DNA from: KBS-96 sp049585195
Lineage (GTDB): Bacteria > Acidobacteriota > Terriglobia > Bryobacterales > Bryobacteraceae
DNA: 51,627 bases
Assembly: GCA_049585195.1 (NCBI GenBank)
Contig: JBAUZG010000282.1
Coordinates: forward strand, 1-51,627
Direction: 5' to 3'
Part shown: one piece after another, positions 42,397 through 50,115 of the stretch
How positions within the stretch are numbered: position 1 is the stretch's first letter
Layout of the letters: the number at the start of each line of letters is the position of its first letter
Program-made: the position numbers and the translations under genes
The notes under the pieces: generated by a model
Database searches by the model: none
Told to the model about the DNA's origin: nothing
The model's input: the letters and a program-made list of their open reading frames with translations, nothing else

Positions 42397-44853
42397 GTGG
42401 ATTCATCGTATTCGGGAGAGGCCCCGATAGCGCCGCTAAGGACAGTTCGAAGCAGTCCCATTCGTACGTTTCTTAGGTACGTTCTATTCGCCACGGTGGT
42501 GGTGGCCTTGGCGGGGTCAGTCGCGCCGTTTATCAGTGCAGGGCGTTATGCCGCACGCATTCAACAGTCACTCGAAGCGTCGCTGGGTCGCAAGGTTTCG
42601 ATCGGCAAGGCACATTTTACGCTCTTCGCCGGCCCTGGCTTCTCCATCGAGGATGTGGCGATCGGTGAAGATCCACGATACGGGATAGAACCCTGCGCCT
42701 ACGTGCCGCTGCTCGAAGCGCGAGTCCGGCTCGACAAACTGCTCCAAGGCCGGATTCAATTTGCTGAACTGCGTCTTGAGGGTGCGGGAGGCATCGAACC
42801 GACGCTCAATCTCGTGAAGCGAAACGACGGAACCTGGAACGTCGTTGAGCTGATCGAACGGCTGGGACGGGCAGGGGCTGGCTACTGGAATTTCCTGCCC
42901 GCGCTCGAAATCAGTGGCGCCCGATTGAATTTCAAGTTGGACAACAAAAAATCCACATTCTATGTGGACGACGCCGACATTGCGGCCTATCTCGAGGCCC
43001 TGGGCAAAGTTCGCATCCGTTTTGAGGGATCGCCGTCCAGAACAGATCGCAGCGGCCCGGGCTTTGCGGCGTTCAAGGGCGATGCGAACTGGTATCTGAA
43101 GCCAACGGCCTCGAAACCGAATCAGCTCGAAGCCGACTTGGATCTCGAACAAAGCAATCTTAGCGAAATGATCACGCTGGTTGAAGGATATGACATCGGC
43201 ATTCACGGGACGGTCAGTTCGCATCTCGAAATCTCAGGCCCGGCGGATGCATTGCACGTTCATGGCGATTTGCGATTGGAAGATGTTCACCGATGGGATT
43301 TGATGCCATCGTCGGGCGAATACTGGAATGTTCATTTTGGCGGGATGGTTGACCTGGCAAATAACCGAATACAGTTTGAGACGGAGCCGGCCGATCCGCG
43401 CAGGGCCGCGCCTGCCATTCTTCAAGTACGGGTCAACAACTTTCTGACCGCGCCGTACTGGTCCATCTTGGCTCTTCTGCGAAACGCCCCGGCGGAGAAT
43501 CTGCTGCCGCTGGGCCGTCGCCTGGGACTTGGCCTGCCTGATGGCTTGAGCGTCAAGGGACTCGTAAATGGAGCGGTCGGTTACTCCAGCCGGTCGGGTT
43601 GGAACGGATCGGCCTCTTTGGAAGAAGTGACAGCGACAATCCCCGATCTGCCCGCGTTCAAAGCTCCTTCCACTACTCTAAGCATCGCCCCCGATCTCGT
43701 GCACGTTGCGCCATCGCGGATCGAGAGTCCCGCCGGATCAGCCCTTCTCATATCAGGAGACTATGTTCCGTCTACCCGTAGATTGGGAATTAATTTGAAC
43801 GCACAAGGAGCCTCGCTTTCGTCCTTAACAGCTGCTCTCAGTTCCTGGTTTGGCAAGCCTCCCGTCTTGACGGCCTTTGGATCGGGAACAGTTACGGGCC
43901 AACTGCGATACCTGAGCTCGCCGCCCGAAGAGCCGGAGTGGTCGGGCGAATTTCAGATAACCAAGGGATCGCTCGAGCCTCCAGGCTTCGCTCTTCCGGT
44001 GCGCGATCTCACAGCGCGTTTTCTGCTTGCCGGCAACCAGCTCGATGTCCCGAGATTTTCGGCCACTCTGGCCAGCCATGTAGTAGCCGGTGAATATCAT
44101 TACGATCTCGATGCGGCACGCAAAGAACGGCTGCGCATTCAAACAGGAGAAGTCGATCTGGCCGATCTCGAGAAAATACTCGGGCCCTCGCTCGGTCCAC
44201 GGGATTTCTTTTCGCGATTCCGGTTCGGGCGCCGGTCCACTCCCGCGTGGCTGGCCAACCGTAACATCGAGGTCGATTTCGATGTGAACGATTTGTTAAT
44301 AGCAGGGAATGACCTTGGGCCTGCGAAAGGCCGCTGTCTGTGGCTAGGCGAGGCGCTTGAAGTGCCGTCAATACGCGTCCAGCTAGCTGAGGGCGAGATC
44401 GAGGCCCAAGGTGCAATCAATTTGTTAGATGGCCGTCCACGATATTCGTTTTCGGGGCGCGCAGCTGGTCTTGCCTGGAAAGGCGGCCGTTTGGATGTGA
44501 GCGGGCTTGTCACAACGGCTGGATTCGGTGAAGACCTATTACGGAATTTGCAGTCGACTGGCGCCTTTGAAGGGAGAGATCTCAATCCTTCCCAGGACGT
44601 CAACTTCTCAGCCGTCACTGGCAACTACACGCTTTCGTTTGATTCAGGCTGGCCGCGTTTGCAATTGACGGAGTTATCCGCGGAACAGGCCGAAGAAGCG
44701 TGGCAGGGAAGCGGGTCCAGCGACAAGGATGGCGGCCTCGTTCTAGACCTTACCGACGGTGCGCGCCAGCTGCACGTTGTCAGCACGCTCGATCCGTCGA
44801 TGAAAGCTGGAACGCCAGTGGCAAATTCAGCGGAAGCCCCCAGCCACCAATAG
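42397..44853 (+). CDS. AsmA-family protein
   Basis: The 818-residue protein has one N-terminal membrane helix (FLRYVLFATVVVALAGSVAP) followed by the AsmA pattern RKVSIGKAHFTLFAGPGFSI and VAIGEDPRYG, then a very long beta-rich region ending in the AsmA C-terminal type segment DKDGGLVLDLTDGARQL. AsmA-like proteins (including TamB and YhdP relatives) form hydrophobic grooves bridging the two membranes and help carry lipids to the outer membrane. The start is GTG 42397. It may be transcribed ahead of the polysaccharide genes but is separated from them by 304 bp. Confidence 0.85.
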   Translation: MDSSYSGEAPIAPLRTVRSSPIRTFLRYVLFATVVVALAGSVAPFISAGRYAARIQQSLEASLGRKVSIGKAHFTLFAGPGFSIEDVAIGEDPRYGIEPCAYVPLLEARVRLDKLLQGRIQFAELRLEGAGGIEPTLNLVKRNDGTWNVVELIERLGRAGAGYWNFLPALEISGARLNFKLDNKKSTFYVDDADIAAYLEALGKVRIRFEGSPSRTDRSGPGFAAFKGDANWYLKPTASKPNQLEADLDLEQSNLSEMITLVEGYDIGIHGTVSSHLEISGPADALHVHGDLRLEDVHRWDLMPSSGEYWNVHFGGMVDLANNRIQFETEPADPRRAAPAILQVRVNNFLTAPYWSILALLRNAPAENLLPLGRRLGLGLPDGLSVKGLVNGAVGYSSRSGWNGSASLEEVTATIPDLPAFKAPSTTLSIAPDLVHVAPSRIESPAGSALLISGDYVPSTRRLGINLNAQGASLSSLTAALSSWFGKPPVLTAFGSGTVTGQLRYLSSPPEEPEWSGEFQITKGSLEPPGFALPVRDLTARFLLAGNQLDVPRFSATLASHVVAGEYHYDLDAARKERLRIQTGEVDLADLEKILGPSLGPRDFFSRFRFGRRSTPAWLANRNIEVDFDVNDLLIAGNDLGPAKGRCLWLGEALEVPSIRVQLAEGEIEAQGAINLLDGRPRYSFSGRAAGLAWKGGRLDVSGLVTTAGFGEDLLRNLQSTGAFEGRDLNPSQDVNFSAVTGNYTLSFDSGWPRLQLTELSAEQAEEAWQGSGSSDKDGGLVLDLTDGARQLHVVSTLDPSMKAGTPVANSAEAPSHQ

Positions 44854-45157
44854 TCAGCCGCAACAGCGAAGGCGAAGAAACGGCGTTCCGCCTTTGGTTC
44901 GATCGCAGCTCTTCGAATCCGCTGCCGCTCCGGTTCGAGTTCCGGCCAAAGCCTTATCTGAGATTGGTTTTCGACGCGGACCCGGCTTCGCCCGAGACTC
45001 CAACGCGCGGCGACTTCGCTGCAACGCTTCCAACAGTCGCTGTGATGAGCCCCTTTCTCGATTCAGTCCATTAGCCCTCGTTTTGAATTTTGCGTGCATA
45101 ACGCCTTCTCGGACTTGCGATAATTGAGCAGATGTATTTCGCGATCGCGAAGCTGCT
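44854..45157. other. Stretch without an assigned gene, possibly a coding remnant
   Basis: A +2-relative frame stays open from within the AsmA gene past its stop to 45074. Its part after 44853 reads SEGEETAFRLWFDRSSSNPL and LRFEFRPKPYLRLVFDADP, with GC-rich third positions and normal amino-acid composition. It has no start of its own. This could be a frameshifted tail, a remnant, or chance. A perfect palindrome TTCGCGATCGCGAA lies at 45138-45151. Confidence 0.4.
45138..45151. promoter_or_regulatory. 14-bp perfect palindrome just before asnB
   Basis: TTCGCGATCGCGAA ends six bases before the ATG at 45158, in the position where a Shine-Dalgarno would be, and no Shine-Dalgarno is seen. It could be a protein-binding site or an mRNA hairpin limiting translation. 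Confidence 0.4.
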
Positions 45158-47038
45158 ATGTGTGGCATAGCGGGCTTCGTTCTGCGTGATGGAGTTGCTG
45201 AACTCCCCGCCGTACGGCTGATGTGCGATCAGATCCGGCATCGCGGTCCTGACGATGACGGTTACCATGTGAGCGGCGAATGTGCTTTAGGGATGCGCCG
45301 GTTGAGCGTCATCGACTTGCGCACCGGGCATCAGCCGATCTCAAATGAAGACAGAACGATTTGGGTCGTATTCAGCGGCGAGATTTACAATCATCTGGAA
45401 TTGCGTGAATTCCTCGGGCGCAGAGGTCATCGGTTTCGTACCCATAGCGATACGGAAGTCCTCGTTCACTTGTATGAAGAAGAAGGAACGGAAGGCATCT
45501 CGCGGCTTCGAGGCATGTTTGCGTATGCAATCTGGGACGAGCGGCGGAAACGGATTCTTCTAGCCCGAGACCGTTTCGGGAAGAAGCCTCTCTATTTCGC
45601 GAACCTGAATGAAGGATTCTGGTTCGGGAGCGAGCTGAAATGTTTGCGGGCCGCCGGTCTTACGCTCGATACGGACGCGGAGGCGCTCCGGCTGTACTTT
45701 CAACTTGGCTATATTCCCGAGCCTTTGAGCGCCTTCAGGCAAGTCAGGAAACTCGAACCAGGAACGTGGACAATTTATTCGCGGAGCGGCAAGACTGAGA
45801 GCGGAAAATATTGGCAATTGCCGCTGCCGGCCGAGCAGCCTGAATCGGGTCTGACGGAAACCTCGGCTATTGAGAAGGTTCGCGAAATTTTCGACGAATC
45901 GGTGCGGCTTCGGATGATATCGGACGTGCCGCTAGGTGCGTTTCTGAGCGGCGGCATTGATTCAAGCTCGGTGGTCGCTTCAATGGCGCTTCAATCGGGG
46001 GAGCCGGTCAAGACCTTCAGCATCGGCTTTGACAATGGAGACTTCAATGAGCTCCCGGCGGCGCGTCTGGTGGCCGAAAAATATGGGACCGATCACAAAG
46101 AGATCATCGTCCGGCCCGATGCGGTTGATCTCGTAACGTGTTTGTTCCACTTTTTCGATGAGCCCTTCGGCGACTCGTCCGCCATTCCCACCTTCATCGT
46201 TTCGCAAATTGCTGCGAGCGAGGTGAAGGTCGTACTAACCGGTGACGGCGGCGACGAGTTGTTCGGTGGATATGAAAGCTTGTTTCTGGTGGATCGTGCC
46301 AGGCGCTTTGACCGGCTTCCCACTGCGATCCGCGAATTAGTTCGCGTCGCGGCAGGCCGGCTTCCGTACTCGTTCTACGGTAAAAACTATTTGCGAATGG
46401 TAAGCCGGCAAAGCCCGGTCGAGCGGTATTTTGATTTAAACTATGCACCTTATTACATGCGCGAAGCTTTGTTACTCCCCGATTGGAATCTTCCCGCTGA
46501 TAATGCATATCTTTGGGAGACATTCTCGAAATCACTCGGTCCCCATGACGCTGACATACTTACGCGAGTCACTTACTTCGAGGCGACAACGCAGCTAACT
46601 AGTGACATGATGGTCAAAGTGGACCGGATGTCGATGGCCAATTCATTGGAGGTTCGATGTCCGTTGCTCGATCACAAGCTGGCCGAATTGGCGATGAAGA
46701 TTCCACACTGCTGGAAGATGGGCCCGCGCGGCGGCAAACGAATTCTGCTGAAAGCGATAGGCGACCGGCTGCCACCGGATTTACTATCGCTGCCTAAACG
46801 GGGGTTTGATGTTCCGCTCGCGCGGTGGTTTCGCGGGCCGTTGCGCGGCTTCCTTTGGGACACTTTAACAAGCCGGGATTTTTTGAGCCGCGACATCGTT
46901 TCCGAGAGAGGCCTCCGGCAGCTTCTCGAAGAACACGACCGTGCCAGGCGCGACAACAGCCACTGGCTCTGGATGTTTTTCGTTCTCGAGCAATGGTTTG
47001 AACAGTGTGCGCGAGTTCCGGTAGGGGCGGCCGCATAA
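45158..47038 (+). CDS. asnB: Glutamine-hydrolysing asparagine synthase
   Basis: The 626-residue enzyme joins an N-terminal glutaminase (nucleophile Cys2 in MCGIAGFVLRD; IRHRGPDDDGYH; FSGEIYNHLELRE) to a synthetase domain with the pyrophosphate loop FLSGGIDSSSVVASM and LTGDGGDELFGGYE. It makes asparagine from aspartate with glutamine and ATP, though enzymes of this type in polysaccharide clusters often amidate sugar acids or other carboxylates. The downstream genes are a glycosyltransferase and an O-antigen-type exporter, which favours the second reading. No Shine-Dalgarno is visible. Confidence 0.9.
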   Translation: MCGIAGFVLRDGVAELPAVRLMCDQIRHRGPDDDGYHVSGECALGMRRLSVIDLRTGHQPISNEDRTIWVVFSGEIYNHLELREFLGRRGHRFRTHSDTEVLVHLYEEEGTEGISRLRGMFAYAIWDERRKRILLARDRFGKKPLYFANLNEGFWFGSELKCLRAAGLTLDTDAEALRLYFQLGYIPEPLSAFRQVRKLEPGTWTIYSRSGKTESGKYWQLPLPAEQPESGLTETSAIEKVREIFDESVRLRMISDVPLGAFLSGGIDSSSVVASMALQSGEPVKTFSIGFDNGDFNELPAARLVAEKYGTDHKEIIVRPDAVDLVTCLFHFFDEPFGDSSAIPTFIVSQIAASEVKVVLTGDGGDELFGGYESLFLVDRARRFDRLPTAIRELVRVAAGRLPYSFYGKNYLRMVSRQSPVERYFDLNYAPYYMREALLLPDWNLPADNAYLWETFSKSLGPHDADILTRVTYFEATTQLTSDMMVKVDRMSMANSLEVRCPLLDHKLAELAMKIPHCWKMGPRGGKRILLKAIGDRLPPDLLSLPKRGFDVPLARWFRGPLRGFLWDTLTSRDFLSRDIVSERGLRQLLEEHDRARRDNSHWLWMFFVLEQWFEQCARVPVGAAA

Positions 47039-47047
47039 CAGCAAAAC

Positions 47048-48025
47048 ATGCGTCAGGCAGTGACCATCATCATGCCGGCCCACAAGGTGACGGCTTATAT
47101 TCGAACTGCTCTCGATTCGGTGTTTGCCCAGACATTTCGCGATTTTGAAGTCATCGTGGTGAATGACGGCTGTCCCGATACGCGAAACCTCGAGCAGGAG
47201 TTGGATGCGTTCGCATCGCGGATTATTTACATAAAGCAGGAGAACGAAGGCGTGGGGTCGGCGCGAAGGACGGCGGTGGATGCGGCCAGCGCGCCGTTAA
47301 TCGCCCAGCTCGATCCAGACGATTGGTGGGAACCCGACTACCTGGAGATACAGCTACGCCTGATGGAAGCAAGCAGCGGAGCAGATCTCATTTATCCAAA
47401 CGGTTATTATTTCGGGATTCCTGCGCTCGAGGGCAAGTTATTAATGGATTACACGCGTTCCGAGGGGGAAGTCACGTTTTCGAACGCTATGCGAACAAAG
47501 GTTAACATCATTTACTCGGGGTTAATTCGTCGCGAATCGATTTTACGGGCCGGAAATTTCGATCCGAAGTTTCGGACCTCGGAAGATTTCGATTTATGGA
47601 TGCGGATGCTGAAATCGGGCGCGAGAATCGTGTATCATCGGGAACCGCTCCTACACTATCGCTTGCGGCAGGATAGCCTGACATGGGGGCGTGTGGAAGC
47701 GCAAACTTGGTTTCTGCAAGTTTTGGACAAACTGGAAACGATTCTGGATCTTTCAGCTGAAGAACGCGAGTCGCTTCAGGCCCGCCGGACCGCCGTGCAA
47801 ATGGAAATGGAATTGGCAAGAGGGAAGGAAGCAATTCAGCGGCGTAGCTGGAAGGACGCAAGCTGGCATTTGGAACTGTACCGGAATTATCGGCCAAGCA
47901 GAAAATTGAACCTTGTGCTAATGATGCTGCGCCGCTGCCCCTGGTTGCTCGGAACGGGTTTAACCGCGCGCGATCGTTTATTGCAGAGCGGTTGGCTGAG
48001 AGCGAAGCGCCCGCAGCAGGCTTAA
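47048..48025 (+). CDS. Family 2 glycosyltransferase
   Basis: The 325-residue protein is a GT-A fold enzyme: VTIIMPAHKVTAYIRTALDS, VFAQTFRDFEVIVVNDGCPD (nucleotide-sugar site), IAQLDPDDWWEPDYLE (the DxD-like metal site) and FRTSEDFDLWMRML (acceptor/catalytic ED). After about residue 250 it has a helical tail (ESLQARRTAVQMEMELARGK). It starts nine bases after asnB. It should transfer a sugar to a growing polysaccharide at the cytoplasmic face; donor and acceptor are unknown. Confidence 0.92.
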   Translation: MRQAVTIIMPAHKVTAYIRTALDSVFAQTFRDFEVIVVNDGCPDTRNLEQELDAFASRIIYIKQENEGVGSARRTAVDAASAPLIAQLDPDDWWEPDYLEIQLRLMEASSGADLIYPNGYYFGIPALEGKLLMDYTRSEGEVTFSNAMRTKVNIIYSGLIRRESILRAGNFDPKFRTSEDFDLWMRMLKSGARIVYHREPLLHYRLRQDSLTWGRVEAQTWFLQVLDKLETILDLSAEERESLQARRTAVQMEMELARGKEAIQRRSWKDASWHLELYRNYRPSRKLNLVLMMLRRCPWLLGTGLTARDRLLQSGWLRAKRPQQA

Positions 48026-48031
48026 CTTTTC

Positions 48032-48883
48032 ATGACGACCCTTCAAGAAGAGCGTAGATGGACGAAGGTGATCCGTCCTGCCGCGTTTTCGCCGGCCGCG
48101 ATTGGTTTTGGGCTTCGAGATCTTGTGCATTATCGAGACCTTCTTGTTACCCTCACGATTCACCGGATCAAAGTCCGTTACAAACAGAGCATTTTGGGAG
48201 TGGCATGGGCCATTCTCCAGCCACTCTTGTTGATGATTGTCTACACGATCATTTTTTCCGTTGTGACGAAAATGCCGAGCGAAGGCGCTCCCTATGCAAT
48301 CTTCGTGTATACGGCGCTGCTGCCTTGGACGTTCTTTTCGACATCGATCACGACGGCCGCTACGTGTCTGGTGGCGCATAACAATTTGATCACTAAAGTT
48401 TATTTTCCGCGGGAAATTCTGCCGCTGACCTATGTGCTAGCGGCGCTGTTCGATTTCTTCATGGCTGCGACTGTGCTTGCCGTTCTGCTGGCGTTTTACC
48501 GGGTGCCGGTTGGCGCAGGCGTGTTTCTGGTTTGCCCGTTAATGGCGGTGGCTTTCGCGTTTTCGCTTGCGATGGCGCTGTTTCTGTCTGCGTTTCAGGT
48601 CCGATTTCGCGACATCGGAATCGCTATGGCTTTGCTGATGCAGCTTTGGTTGTACGCAACGCCGGTAGTCTATCCCTTATCGGTTGTCCCTAAACGCTAT
48701 TTGTGGTTTTACTTGCTGAATCCGATGGCGGGTGTCGTCGAGAATTTCCGGCAGGTCGTGTTGCGACACTCAGCTGGAAATGCCACGATCCTTTTACCAG
48801 GCTTGCTTGTTTGCGCACTGCTTTTGCCGGCGGCCTATCTGTACTTCAAAACAGCCGAAGCAACTATGGCGGACGTCATTTAA
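48032..48883 (+). CDS. Polysaccharide ABC transporter permease (Wzm-like)
   Basis: The 283-residue ABC-2 permease has a cytosolic amphipathic lead ending in IKVRYKQSILGVAWAILQPL, six hydrophobic segments, and the conserved FRDIGIAMALLMQLWLYATP and YPLSVVPKRYLWFYLLNPMAG motifs of O-antigen and teichoic acid exporters. It begins six bases after the glycosyltransferase and is followed by the ATPase with eight bases between. Together with that ATPase it should move the lipid-linked polysaccharide across the inner membrane. Confidence 0.93.
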   Translation: MTTLQEERRWTKVIRPAAFSPAAIGFGLRDLVHYRDLLVTLTIHRIKVRYKQSILGVAWAILQPLLLMIVYTIIFSVVTKMPSEGAPYAIFVYTALLPWTFFSTSITTAATCLVAHNNLITKVYFPREILPLTYVLAALFDFFMAATVLAVLLAFYRVPVGAGVFLVCPLMAVAFAFSLAMALFLSAFQVRFRDIGIAMALLMQLWLYATPVVYPLSVVPKRYLWFYLLNPMAGVVENFRQVVLRHSAGNATILLPGLLVCALLLPAAYLYFKTAEATMADVI

Positions 48884-48891
48884 GAAGCTGA

Positions 48892-50115
48892 ATGTTCGAT
48901 CTCGAATTCTTGTCGGTTTCAAAAAGATATCGCATCGCCAGTGAGCCAGATTCGGGGCCGCGCGGCGTGTTCGGTAGGCTCACGCGTCTGTGGCGGCCCG
49001 GCGGGGAGTTTTGGGCGCTTCGCGAGTTAAGTTTCGGCGTGCGGCATGGCGAGGCGATGGGAATCATCGGACACAATGGCGCCGGCAAGAGCACTGCATT
49101 GAAGCTGATTTCGAATATCAGCACTCCGACTCTCGGCGAAATTCATATACGCGGAAGAATTGCGGCGCTGCTCGAAGTGGGTTCGGGTTTCCATCCTGAA
49201 CTAACCGGACGCGAAAACGTGTTTCTGAGCGGTTCGATACTCGGCATGCGGCGCGTAGAGATTGCGGCCAAGTTAGACAGCATTCTCGAGTTTGCTGGCG
49301 TTTGGGAATTTGCCGACGTGCCAGTGAAACGATATTCGTCGGGAATGTATGTCCGGCTGGGATTTGCGATCGCGGCGCATCTCGATGCTGACATACTGTT
49401 ACTCGACGAAGTCCTGGCAGTCGGCGATACAAAGTTCCAGGAGCGATGTCAAAAGCGCATTCTCGAATTGAAGGCGTCGGGAAAGACCATCGTATTCATT
49501 TCGCACGATCTCGCGGCGGTCCGCGCGCTCTGCGATAGAGCGATTCTGCTGAATCACGGAAGACTGATGGCCGAAGGCTCGCCTTCTGATGTGATCGCCG
49601 AGTACGCCAAGCTCGGCAACGAACGGCCGAAGGAGCAGCGAGAGAGCGGCATGGGTCCGAAGAAGGCCGCCCATGTAACTTCGTTCGGCTTTCTGGATGA
49701 ATACGGCGAGCCAACGACGGAGTTGCGAACCGGGTTTCCGATCCGCGCGGTCTTGGAATATGAAGTGAATCAACCGCTTTCGCACGCCATCGTTAATCTC
49801 TTGTTCTATTGGTCGGGCGATTGGAGTGTGGCGAGTCACTTCTCGACAGGCTCACTGAGATTAATGCCGGGGACGGGCGCTATCGAATTTTCCTGCGACG
49901 AGCTGACGCTCGGGCCTGGTTCTTACGCCGTGAGCTGCACGATCGAGGACGAAAATCGCGAGATCGACTTCGTTAGCAAAACCTATTTCTCCGTAGTTCC
50001 TGGTTTGCCGCTTCGGGGCAGATTCTTTTCACCGCACCGCTGGCGACAAGTGAGCGGAGAGGGGGACGCGATTCAATCAAAGCCCGGATTGGTGCATGAC
50101 TACGACGCAGACTGA
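48892..50115 (+). CDS. Polysaccharide ABC transporter ATPase with C-terminal recognition domain (Wzt-like)
   Basis: The 407-residue protein has an ATPase domain with Walker A GHNGAGKST, signature YSSGMYVRLGFA, Walker B ILLLDEVLAVGD and switch His in VFISHDLAAV. After about residue 250 it carries a separate beta-rich domain (RAVLEYEVNQPLSHAIVNLL, ELTLGPGSYAVSCTI) of the Wzt C-terminal type, which in known systems recognises the terminal sugar modification of the chain. Its presence argues for chain-cap-dependent export. It overlaps the next gene by 20 bases. Confidence 0.93.
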   Translation: MFDLEFLSVSKRYRIASEPDSGPRGVFGRLTRLWRPGGEFWALRELSFGVRHGEAMGIIGHNGAGKSTALKLISNISTPTLGEIHIRGRIAALLEVGSGFHPELTGRENVFLSGSILGMRRVEIAAKLDSILEFAGVWEFADVPVKRYSSGMYVRLGFAIAAHLDADILLLDEVLAVGDTKFQERCQKRILELKASGKTIVFISHDLAAVRALCDRAILLNHGRLMAEGSPSDVIAEYAKLGNERPKEQRESGMGPKKAAHVTSFGFLDEYGEPTTELRTGFPIRAVLEYEVNQPLSHAIVNLLFYWSGDWSVASHFSTGSLRLMPGTGAIEFSCDELTLGPGSYAVSCTIEDENREIDFVSKTYFSVVPGLPLRGRFFSPHRWRQVSGEGDAIQSKPGLVHDYDAD

